In this document: in pieces, positions 6,438 to 13,013 of the stretch | Numbering within the stretch: position 1 is the stretch's first letter | Layout of the letters: each line of letters opens with the position of its first letter | Assembly: GCA_024280065.1 (NCBI GenBank) | Contig: JAJRQX010000034.1 | Coordinates: 1 to 13,713, forward strand | Direction: 5' to 3' | Source of the DNA: Aquificota bacterium | GTDB lineage: Bacteria; Aquificota; Aquificia; Aquificales; Aquificaceae | Length of the DNA: 13,713 nt | Notes under the pieces: model-generated | Database searches by the model: none | What the model was told of the DNA's origin: nothing | What the model saw: only the letters and a program-made list of their open reading frames with translations | Program-made: the position numbers and the translations under genes

Positions 6438-6477
6438 TATAGAGGTGAGTGAATAAGCATTTACGGAGGTAGGGAAG

Positions 6478-6651
6478 ATGAGCGAGGAGAAGAAAGCCCC
6501 TTTCCTTCAGCTGGTGTTTGATGACTTTATACTCTTACTTTTCCTTGGAGTAGCTATCTACGCTGTTTCCTATCTTATCTGGGGTCTCATAGAGATAGCG
6601 TGGACCCCGCCCATACCTGATGAGATCAAGGAGGCCCTCTTAGGGAGGTGA
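6478..6651 (+). CDS. Small single-helix subunit of the heme-copper complex
   Basis: A 57-residue protein with one membrane helix (about 18-40, within FILLLFLGVAIYAVSYLIWG), preceded by a charged N-terminus (MSEEKKAP) and followed by a short polar tail. Single-helix subunits of this kind accompany ba3-type oxidases (subunit IIa of the Thermus enzyme is one). I infer that it is a structural subunit packing against subunit I. A GGAGGT site precedes the ATG. The stop lies five bases before the subunit II start, so the two are coupled. It is the first gene of the operon. Confidence 0.7.
   Translation: MSEEKKAPFLQLVFDDFILLLFLGVAIYAVSYLIWGLIEIAWTPPIPDEIKEALLGR
6643..6650 (+). promoter_or_regulatory. 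Ribosome binding site deciding the subunit II start
   Basis: GGGAGGTG, overlapping the stop of the small subunit gene, has its GGAGGT core seven bases before ATG 6657. The alternative in-frame GTG at 6648 lies inside this site, so ATG 6657 is the better start. Confidence 0.75.
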
Positions 6652-6656
6652 GAGCC

Positions 6657-7187
6657 ATGGCACTTCTTCCGCCGAGGGAAGGGTGGTTTCATCAGAAGGT
6701 AGCTAAGGATGAGAAGATCTGGATGGGGCTTGCCTTCGTGGTGTCCCTGTTCCTCTTCTTCTGGATGATCATATGGCACGTTTACGCCAAACAGAACCCC
6801 TCCTTCGTAACCTACAAGACAACGCCCGAAGAGTTCTACGAGCTTACCCAGGCCTTCATAGAGAAGTACAAGGTAGGAGAGGAGAACGGGATACCTGTGG
6901 TCAAGCCCCCTCCGGGGAGCGACGTGTTTCTCCTCGCCCGCCAGTTCAGGTGGGAGCCCGTCCTGATACTAAAGAAGGGTGAGGAGTACAGGTTCCACAT
7001 ATCCTCTTTAGACGTCCTTCATGGTTTTTCCCTCCAGCCCGTAAACATGAACTTTATGGTCTACCCCAAATACGATTACGTCCTGACCTTCAGACCAACG
7101 TCCGCGGGTGAATACTACATAGTCTGCAACGAGTTCTGCGGTATAGGGCATCACATGATGATAGGCAAGATCGTCGTTGAGGAGTAG
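6657..7187 (+). CDS. CuA subunit II of a ba3-like heme-copper reductase (probable NO reductase)
   Basis: A 176-residue protein with one N-terminal helix (about 21-42) anchoring a periplasmic cupredoxin domain. All copper ligands of a binuclear CuA centre are present: H122 in DVLHGF, then C157, C161, H165 and M168 in VCNEFCGIGHHMM. It should take electrons from a periplasmic cytochrome c or other carrier and pass them to subunit I. The short N-terminus without a second helix and the overall length match B-family (ba3) subunit II. E19, in DEKIW, lines up with the Thermus ba3 glutamate at the K-channel entrance (YEKGW), from memory of that sequence. Neighbours: small subunit upstream, subunit I 13 bases downstream. 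In the norSY-senC loci of ammonia oxidisers a similar pair is proposed to be the sNOR. Confidence 0.88.
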   Translation: MALLPPREGWFHQKVAKDEKIWMGLAFVVSLFLFFWMIIWHVYAKQNPSFVTYKTTPEEFYELTQAFIEKYKVGEENGIPVVKPPPGSDVFLLARQFRWEPVLILKKGEEYRFHISSLDVLHGFSLQPVNMNFMVYPKYDYVLTFRPTSAGEYYIVCNEFCGIGHHMMIGKIVVEE

Positions 7188-7200
7188 GGAGGTGTGAGTC

Positions 7201-8895
7201 ATGGCTGTTGCAACCCACGGTGGTGAGCAGTGGTTCAGGACATGCGATGTGACGGGTTTTAAGGTGGATGTAAGGGCGGAGAGGATAGCCAAGGTAAACG
7301 CGGTTATGGCTGTGGTCTCCTTCCTGATAGCGGTTATAGCCGCACTCCTCCTCGTCCTCACCAGGTGGCAGATAATACACCTGCTCCCCGTTGACTGGTA
7401 TTACAGAGTCCTGACACTTCACGGACTTGACGCCTTAGTCTTCTGGATAATCTTCTTTGAGCTCGCCGCTCTCGTCTTCGGATCAACGGCCTTCCTGAAC
7501 ACCCGCATGTCTTCACCCTTCGTGGGCTGGACTGGAACTGCTCTGGCCATCTTGGGCTTCCTCATGGTGAACTATATGATCCTGACTGGGAACGCGGACG
7601 TCCTTATGACCTCCTACGCACCCCTGAAGGCCCACCCCCTCTTTTACCTCGGTATGATACTCTTCGCGGTGGGAGCCCTGCTCATAGTCTCAACCTTCTT
7701 CGCGAACCTGATGATCTGGAGAAGGGAGAATCCGGGTCAGTCTCTGCCTCTATTCGTTTACGGTCTTATGGCCGCAGCGATAATAGCGGTGATAACCATA
7801 GTCTCGGGAGCGATCATCTACATACCCACATTCCTCTGGTCCCTCGGGATCATAAAGGACATAGACCCTGCGGTTTACAAGCTCGTGTGGTGGGGGCTCG
7901 GACACCCATCTCAGCAGATAAATGTCTCAGCCCACGTAGCTGTGTGGTACCTTCTCGCCTTCCTGACCGTGGGAGGGCAGTCCATAAACGAGAAGATAAG
8001 CAGGTTTGCCTTTATCCTGTACATAGTAGCCATAAACGTGGCCTCAGCCCACCATCTGCTCGTTGACCCTGCGGTAAGCCCTGTCTGGAAGGTCTGGAAC
8101 ACAAGCTACGTTATGTACTTAGCGGTCTTTGCTTCCATGATCCATGCATTCGCGGTTCCCTCGGCTATAGAGGTAGCCCAGAGGAAGAGGGGCTACACGA
8201 AGGGCCTCTTTGAGTGGCTCAAGAGAGCTCCCTGGGGCAACCCTGCCTTCTCGGGTCTCATGCTCTCCATGATAATCTTCGGGTTCATAGGTGGTATAAC
8301 GGGTGTGGTGAACGGTATGGAACAGACCAACATAATAGCCCACAACACCCTCTCCGTTCCCGGACACTTCAAGGGAGCGGTTGTCGGCGGAACAGCATTG
8401 GCCTTCATGAGCGTTACATACTACCTCATACCCCTCCTCTTCAGGAAGAAGATAGCCTTCTACGGTGTTGCCAAGTACGTTCCCTGGATATTCGGCATAG
8501 GTGTGGCGATACTCGCTGTATCGATGTATATACTCGGAGCGTTCGGCATACCGAGGAGGCACTGGGACATCACCTTCTCCGGTGGGCCATTCACCTTCAC
8601 CTACAACCCCGTTACTGATTTCTTCTGGGCCCTCTTCGGCATAGGAGGTCTCCTTGCGGTTGTGGGTGCCCTCATCTGGATAGTCCAGGTCGTGGTATCT
8701 GTCTTCTTCGGACAGCCCTTCAGGGGACCCCAGGACCTCCAGATACCGATAGCTGAACCCGTCCAGATGGACGAAGAGCACAAAGGTTTCGCAGCACCTG
8801 GGACATTTGTCCTCGTTCTCCTTTTCATAGTCGCCTTCATCATATTCGTAGCTCTGAACTACGGCTGGCTCTCAGCCATGTGGGAGGTGAGATAG
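7201..8895 (+). CDS. Heme-copper reductase subunit I, ba3-like, probable NO reductase (sNOR type)
   Basis: A 564-residue integral membrane protein with about 12-13 helices, aligning along its length with B-family (ba3) subunit I. H74 (LTLHG) is a low-spin heme ligand. H235 (GLGHP) and H284/H285 (SAHHLLVDP) are the copper or iron B-site ligands. H389 (VPGHF) is the high-spin heme ligand. Two key residues differ from oxygen reductases. The cross-linked tyrosine four residues after the first B-site histidine is Q239; the same position is a glutamate in cNOR. The second low-spin heme histidine, two residues after H389, is K391. With SenC downstream and nirS nearby, this favours the sNOR group (norSY-senC type), reducing NO to N2O. 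A divergent O2 reductase remains possible. The K-channel threonines of ba3 appear to be His and Ala here (tentative alignment). Confidence 0.85.
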   Translation: MAVATHGGEQWFRTCDVTGFKVDVRAERIAKVNAVMAVVSFLIAVIAALLLVLTRWQIIHLLPVDWYYRVLTLHGLDALVFWIIFFELAALVFGSTAFLNTRMSSPFVGWTGTALAILGFLMVNYMILTGNADVLMTSYAPLKAHPLFYLGMILFAVGALLIVSTFFANLMIWRRENPGQSLPLFVYGLMAAAIIAVITIVSGAIIYIPTFLWSLGIIKDIDPAVYKLVWWGLGHPSQQINVSAHVAVWYLLAFLTVGGQSINEKISRFAFILYIVAINVASAHHLLVDPAVSPVWKVWNTSYVMYLAVFASMIHAFAVPSAIEVAQRKRGYTKGLFEWLKRAPWGNPAFSGLMLSMIIFGFIGGITGVVNGMEQTNIIAHNTLSVPGHFKGAVVGGTALAFMSVTYYLIPLLFRKKIAFYGVAKYVPWIFGIGVAILAVSMYILGAFGIPRRHWDITFSGGPFTFTYNPVTDFFWALFGIGGLLAVVGALIWIVQVVVSVFFGQPFRGPQDLQIPIAEPVQMDEEHKGFAAPGTFVLVLLFIVAFIIFVALNYGWLSAMWEVR

Positions 8896-8898
8896 CCC

Positions 8899-9648
8899 AT
8901 GGCTCCCCTCCTTGTCCCCCTCCTTCTTTCTCTCCTTTTTTACTCCTTCTCAGTGGAGATGGTCCCGGAGGCTCAAAGGGTGATAGGGAGGAGCGTCCCG
9001 AACGTGGAGCTTATCCTTGAGGACGGGAGCGTGAGGACGCTGAAGGAGATCTCGGAAGGGAAGGTAACCTTACTCTCCTTTGTCTACACTGGGTGCACCT
9101 CCGCCTGTCCGATGATAGTGAGGGGTATAAAGGAAGCTGTTGCTGGTTTGAATGAGCGCAAATTTAGGGTCCTCCTCGTGGACTTTGACCTGAGGGACAC
9201 ACCTAAGGACCTGAGGGATTTCAGGCTGAGAAGGTCCATACCCGATGACTGGGTGCTGGCCAAGGCTGAAAGTGAAAACTTGGAGAGGCTCACCAGGGCG
9301 GTTGACTTTAAGTTCTTCTACGATGAGAGGACAGATATGTTCGCCCACCCAAACGTCCTTATAGTCCTCACACAGGATCTTAAGGTCTCAGCTTACTTCC
9401 TTGGCGTCTCTTACAGCAGAGACAAGCTGGCCAAGGCGGTAGATAAGGCTTCCGCAGGTGATCTTAGCCTGAACCCAATAAAGAGCTTGCTTCTAAAGTG
9501 CTTCAGATACGACCCTATTACGGGAGCCTACACCGTTGACTGGTCCTTCGTTGCTATGGTCTTTGGGGGTCTTATCCCCATACTCGGTATGGCCTACTAC
9601 CTGTTTCTCAGGGACGCCATTGCAAACCTAAGGAGGGCATTGCTGTGA
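8899..9648 (+). CDS. Sco1/SenC copper chaperone with C-terminal membrane anchor
   Basis: A 249-residue thioredoxin-fold protein with the Sco copper site: C66 and C70 in YTGCTSACP, and H150 in MFAHPNV. Sco proteins deliver copper to CuA, which fits the CuA subunit encoded two genes upstream. An N-terminal hydrophobic stretch (1-17) is a signal peptide or signal anchor. Unusually for classical Sco, a second helix (about 215-236) lies near the C-terminus, after a CFRYDPITGAYTVDW segment. The domain should lie on the periplasmic side. It starts three bases after the subunit I stop, with GGAGGTGA lying before the stop, and it is the last gene of the operon. The same gene order, with SenC after two heme-copper subunits, is known from norSY-senC loci. 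Confidence 0.9.
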   Translation: MAPLLVPLLLSLLFYSFSVEMVPEAQRVIGRSVPNVELILEDGSVRTLKEISEGKVTLLSFVYTGCTSACPMIVRGIKEAVAGLNERKFRVLLVDFDLRDTPKDLRDFRLRRSIPDDWVLAKAESENLERLTRAVDFKFFYDERTDMFAHPNVLIVLTQDLKVSAYFLGVSYSRDKLAKAVDKASAGDLSLNPIKSLLLKCFRYDPITGAYTVDWSFVAMVFGGLIPILGMAYYLFLRDAIANLRRALL

Positions 9649-9670
9649 GGGTACTTACCAAACCGATAAT

Positions 9671-9689
9671 TTATGATTTGTTCATCAAT
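9671..9689 (+). promoter_or_regulatory. Shared 19-bp motif, copy 2 (upstream of nirS)
   Basis: TTATGATTTGTTCATCAAT begins 51 bases before the nirS start and matches the copy at 6355-6373 at every defined position of TTATGATTT-N4-ATCAAT. The dyad is TGAT-N6-ATCA. TATGAT (9672-9677) could serve as a -10, giving a leader of about 38 bases. It lies in the same orientation relative to nirS as copy 1 does to the cytochrome b fusion gene. Confidence 0.6.
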
Positions 9690-9721
9690 AAATCCTTATT
9701 AACCTGCGGAGGTGAGCTGTC

Positions 9722-11371
9722 ATGAGGTCTCTGAAGCTGGGTCTTCTGGCGGGGGTCCTTTCGGCGGGAGCTGTGTTTACCGGCGTCTCCGCTGAAGTCC
9801 CGAAGCTGACCCCGGAGGAGATGAAACGGGCGTCAAAGATCTACTTTGACAGGTGTGCTGGATGTCACGGTATGCTGAGGAAGGGTGCTACCGGACCTCC
9901 CCTCACTCCTGACATAACTAGGCAGAGGGGTCTCAAGTATCTGAAGACCATAATCACCAACGGGACCCCAGGAGGTATGCCTGACTGGGGTAGGCAGGGT
10001 ATACTCACGAAGGAAGAGATAGAGCTTGTGGCCAAGTTCCTTATGCATGAACCACCCGAACCTCCCCTCATGTCCCTCGCGGATATGATGAAGTGGTGGA
10101 AGGTCTACATACCTCCGGAGGAAAGACCAAAGAAGCCCCAGCACAACCTGAACTGGAAGAACTTCATGGGTGTGATCCTCAGGGATGTGGGCAAGGTGGC
10201 GATCATAGACGGAGATACAAAGAAGCTGGTTAGCATAGTGGACACAGGCTTTGCGGTTCACATATTCAGGTCCTCCGGGACGGGCAGATACTTCCTGACC
10301 ATAGGAAGGGACGGTAAAGCAACCCTCATAGACCTCTGGCTCAAGAAACCCGACAAGGTGGCGGAGGTGAAGGTCTGCTACGACGCAAGGTCCATAGACA
10401 CATCCAAGTATAAAGGACCTAAGGGAGACTTTATGGACAAGCTGGTCATAGTCGGCTGTTACTGGCCTCCCAGCTTCGTGATCCTGGACGGAAAGACACT
10501 GGAACCTCTTAAGATAGTGAACACGAGCGACTACACCTGGGATACGAACGAGTACGTTAGGGAGTCCAGGGTAGCATCCATAGTTGCATCCCACTACGAT
10601 CCCGAGTGGGTCGTCTCCAACAAGGAGGTAGGAAAGGTTCTGCTGGTCAACTACGAGGACATTTCAAACCTCAAGATCCACATGATAGACGCTGAGAGGT
10701 TCCTCCACGACGGCGGATGGGATATGTCCAAGAGATACTTCCTAGTCGCTGCAAACATGAGGAACAAGATAATCGTAATAGACACAAAGGAGAAACGGTT
10801 CGTAGCTGAGATAGAGACGGGTATAAAGCCTCACCCCGGAAGGGGTGCCAACTTCGTTCATCCCAAGTACGGTCCTGTCTGGTGCACGGGGCACTTGGGT
10901 TCCAACAACGTGGCCTGCATAGGGACAGACCCCAAGTACCACTCAAGGTACGCCTGGAAGCTGGTGGCCAACATTGAGCTTCCTGGACCGGGCGGGGGCA
11001 CCCTGTTCATAAAGACCCACCCCAAGTCTCCCCATATCTGGGTTGACAGGACGCTCAGTGCGGACCCCAAACTCCAGAGACAGCTCTACGTGATAGACAA
11101 GAGGTCCCTCAAAGTCATAAAGACCATCAACGTTATAGACGAGCTCAGAAAACTCGGCTACAAGAACATAGACGGCAGGGTTGTCCATCCGGAGTTTGAC
11201 ATGTACGGGAGGGAAGTATGGGTGTCCGTATGGGGAAGGAAGGACAGGCCCTCCGCCATTGTTGTCTTTGACGACAGGACGATGAAGATCAAGAAGGTCA
11301 TAACTGGAGACTGGGTGAGGACGCCGACCGGAATATTCAACGTCTACACGACGACCAACGACATCTACTGA
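9722..11371 (+). CDS. nirS: Cytochrome cd1 nitrite reductase NirS
   Basis: A 549-residue periplasmic enzyme reducing nitrite to NO. A signal peptide ends near A24 (GVSA/EVPK). The N-terminal cytochrome c domain has CAGCH (C45, C48, H49) and the axial methionine M86 in GTPGGMPDWG. The eight-bladed d1 propeller follows. H180 (AVHIFRSS) is the proximal heme d1 ligand, and H329 (FLHDGG) and H371 (PHPGRGAN) are the active-site histidines, corresponding to H327 and H369 of the Pseudomonas aeruginosa enzyme. The C-terminus TPTGIFNVYTTTNDIY is typical. Length is normal and no key residue is missing. A GGAGGT site lies eight bases before the ATG. It heads a plus-strand operon with the c-d1-c protein and nirJ, and carries the 19-bp shared motif in its promoter region. 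The NO produced would feed the heme-copper reductase encoded just upstream. Confidence 0.97.
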   Translation: MRSLKLGLLAGVLSAGAVFTGVSAEVPKLTPEEMKRASKIYFDRCAGCHGMLRKGATGPPLTPDITRQRGLKYLKTIITNGTPGGMPDWGRQGILTKEEIELVAKFLMHEPPEPPLMSLADMMKWWKVYIPPEERPKKPQHNLNWKNFMGVILRDVGKVAIIDGDTKKLVSIVDTGFAVHIFRSSGTGRYFLTIGRDGKATLIDLWLKKPDKVAEVKVCYDARSIDTSKYKGPKGDFMDKLVIVGCYWPPSFVILDGKTLEPLKIVNTSDYTWDTNEYVRESRVASIVASHYDPEWVVSNKEVGKVLLVNYEDISNLKIHMIDAERFLHDGGWDMSKRYFLVAANMRNKIIVIDTKEKRFVAEIETGIKPHPGRGANFVHPKYGPVWCTGHLGSNNVACIGTDPKYHSRYAWKLVANIELPGPGGGTLFIKTHPKSPHIWVDRTLSADPKLQRQLYVIDKRSLKVIKTINVIDELRKLGYKNIDGRVVHPEFDMYGREVWVSVWGRKDRPSAIVVFDDRTMKIKKVITGDWVRTPTGIFNVYTTTNDIY

Positions 11372-11381
11372 GGAGGGTGGT

Positions 11382-12986
11382 ATGGCCTCTCTCATCTCAC
11401 TGCGCTCCCTCGCCCCCTCCCTTTCTCTCTTTTTCCTTTTTTCCTTTGCAGGAGAGGGCCTCTATATGAAGCTCTGTGCCAGCTGCCACGGAGAAGACAG
11501 GCTCGGCAGAACAGCACCCCCCCTGATACCTGACCTCATGAGGTTCAAAACCGAGGAGGATCTGAGGAAGGTCATAAGGGAAGGTATACCCGCTTCAAAC
11601 ATGCCCGGCTTTGACCTGAGCCGGAAGGACCTTGAGTCTCTGATCAGGTTCATAAGGTCTCCCATCCCTGAGGTCAGGTGGGACCTTGATGATAGTGTGA
11701 GGACCTCAAGGACCCTGGTGGAAAGGGAAAAACCGAACTACGGAGAGGTCAGCCTTAAGGACCTCGTGGTCTTCGTAGACAAAGGAAAGGGAAGGGTGGT
11801 TCTGCTTAGGGGCTCCGAGGTTATAGACTCCTTCCCCTTCAGGAACGTTCACGGAGGTGTGAAGTTCACTGAGGAGGGTTTCTATATACCATCAAGGGAC
11901 GGCTGGGTCATTTACTACAGCCTCAGGGATAGGAGGCCTGAGGTAAAGTTAAGGGCCTGCGTCTACCTTAGGAACGTGGCTGTAAACGGAAACCTGGTTG
12001 CGGTCGCCTGCACCCTCCCCCGTTCCCTCCTCATTGCTGACAGGCTCCTGAGACCTGAGAGGTTGATCCCTCTGGAGGGGAGGCCCTCCGCGGTATACCC
12101 GTACCGGGATGGTTTCGTGGTCGGTTTCAGGGACAGACCCTTAGTCGCTCTCGTGGGCAAGGACGGAAGTATACGCTACGTGAAGGTGGACACCCCTCTG
12201 GAGGATTTCTTCATAGACCCCTTCAGCAGGTATCTGGTAGGAAGTTCAAGGGAGGTTGAAGGGATAGTAGTTTACGAACTACCAGATTTCAAAAAGGTCA
12301 CATCCGTAGAAACAGGCTCCCTTCCCCACCTCTTCGCCACCGCATTCTGGTACTGGAATGGAACCTTCTTCTTCGGAGCGCGCCACATAAACGACACAAA
12401 GGTGACCCTCTGGGATATGACCTCCTTTAAAAAGGTGGCGGAGGTGGACACGGGAAGTAACGGCTTCTTCGTCAGGACCCACCCTTCCACCCCGTATCTG
12501 TGGTTGGACGGGGGAGACGGTGAGCTGGTCCTTGTAGACAAGAGGAGCTTTGAGGTGAGGAGGGTAGAGCTTCCCAGAGGAGGCAAGGTGACCCACGTTG
12601 AGTTCTCGGGAGACGGCGAGCTTGCCTACGTAAGTGTGAAAGGTCAGGGACTCCTGATCCTTGATGCCCGCATCTTTAAAGAGGTGGCTTTCCTCAAAAC
12701 TCCCCTTCCTTCGGGCAAGTACAACCCCCTGATGAAAACGGGGAAGGGTCTTAAGGCGCTTCTGGGATTTGAGGTCTTCATGAGGAAGTGCTGGGGGTGT
12801 CACCACCCCACCAGGCAGGCCTTCGGTCCCTCCTTCAGGTGGATAGCGGAAAGCAGGAGCAGGGATCTGATAGTCGCCCGCATGATAAACCCCGTAAGAC
12901 CCATGCCCAAGATAGACCTGTCCCCGGAGGAGGTGGAGGCCCTCATTAGCTTCATGGAGGTCTTGAGAGATGGGTGGTTTGATTGA
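11382..12986 (+). CDS. NirN/NirF-like d1-type protein fused to a second cytochrome c (c-d1-c)
   Basis: A 534-residue exported protein (hydrophobic N-terminus, about 1-22). An N-terminal cytochrome c domain has CASCH (C32, C35, H36) with M74 as probable axial ligand. A heme-d1-type propeller follows (about 120-445), with candidate ligands H157 (NVHGGV) and H316 (SLPHLF). A second cytochrome c domain at the C-terminus has CWGCH (C470, C473, H474) with M508 in RPMPKIDLS. The first two parts match NirN, which completes heme d1 by dehydrogenating a propionate of dihydro-heme d1; the propeller also resembles NirF. The third resembles NirC, the small cytochrome c that partners with these proteins, so this looks like a NirN-NirC (or NirF-NirC) fusion. 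The gene starts ten bases after nirS with a strong GAGGAGGG site overlapping the nirS stop. Confidence 0.85.
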   Translation: MASLISLRSLAPSLSLFFLFSFAGEGLYMKLCASCHGEDRLGRTAPPLIPDLMRFKTEEDLRKVIREGIPASNMPGFDLSRKDLESLIRFIRSPIPEVRWDLDDSVRTSRTLVEREKPNYGEVSLKDLVVFVDKGKGRVVLLRGSEVIDSFPFRNVHGGVKFTEEGFYIPSRDGWVIYYSLRDRRPEVKLRACVYLRNVAVNGNLVAVACTLPRSLLIADRLLRPERLIPLEGRPSAVYPYRDGFVVGFRDRPLVALVGKDGSIRYVKVDTPLEDFFIDPFSRYLVGSSREVEGIVVYELPDFKKVTSVETGSLPHLFATAFWYWNGTFFFGARHINDTKVTLWDMTSFKKVAEVDTGSNGFFVRTHPSTPYLWLDGGDGELVLVDKRSFEVRRVELPRGGKVTHVEFSGDGELAYVSVKGQGLLILDARIFKEVAFLKTPLPSGKYNPLMKTGKGLKALLGFEVFMRKCWGCHHPTRQAFGPSFRWIAESRSRDLIVARMINPVRPMPKIDLSPEEVEALISFMEVLRDGWFD

Positions 12987-13013
12987 TGTGAGCACAAGGA
13001 TCGGAGGGCCAAG

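Larger units (their letters stand above)
6293..6477. promoter_or_regulatory. Divergent intergenic region between the two NO-related operons
   Basis: An AT-rich, 185-base gap, the longest gene-free stretch in the window. It contains the palindrome GTAATTAC (6311-6318), TAATTAAATTA (6338-6348), the 19-bp motif shared with nirS (6355-6373) and a dyad at 6416-6437. TTGATA (6356-6361) with TCTTAT (6379-6384) at 17-base spacing is a possible plus-strand promoter. Ribosome sites close both ends: GGAGGC before the minus-strand gene and GGAGGT before the plus-strand gene. Confidence 0.6.

Noticed and set aside
6648..6656. GTG at 6648 as start of the CuA subunit
   Set aside because: The GTG lies inside the ribosome site GGAGGTG; ATG 6657 has the correct spacing to it.
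8119..8781. Long antisense open frame (220 codons) opposite subunit I
   Set aside because: It lies wholly inside the well-supported subunit I gene. Its translation is rich in G, E and Y with no domain, and it has no ribosome site; codon bias of the real gene explains it.
7201..8895. Ordinary ba3-type cytochrome c oxidase
   Set aside because: Overall similarity is real, but the essential tyrosine is glutamine and a low-spin heme histidine is lysine, so a plain oxygen reductase call is not supported.
9833..10594. Long antisense open frame (253 codons) opposite nirS
   Set aside because: It is wholly antisense to the conserved nirS gene, with no recognisable domain or start signals.
12279..12995. 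Antisense open frame (238 codons) opposite the c-d1-c gene
   Set aside because: It mirrors a gene with clear heme motifs; the sequence is low in recognisable structure and is best seen as a shadow frame.
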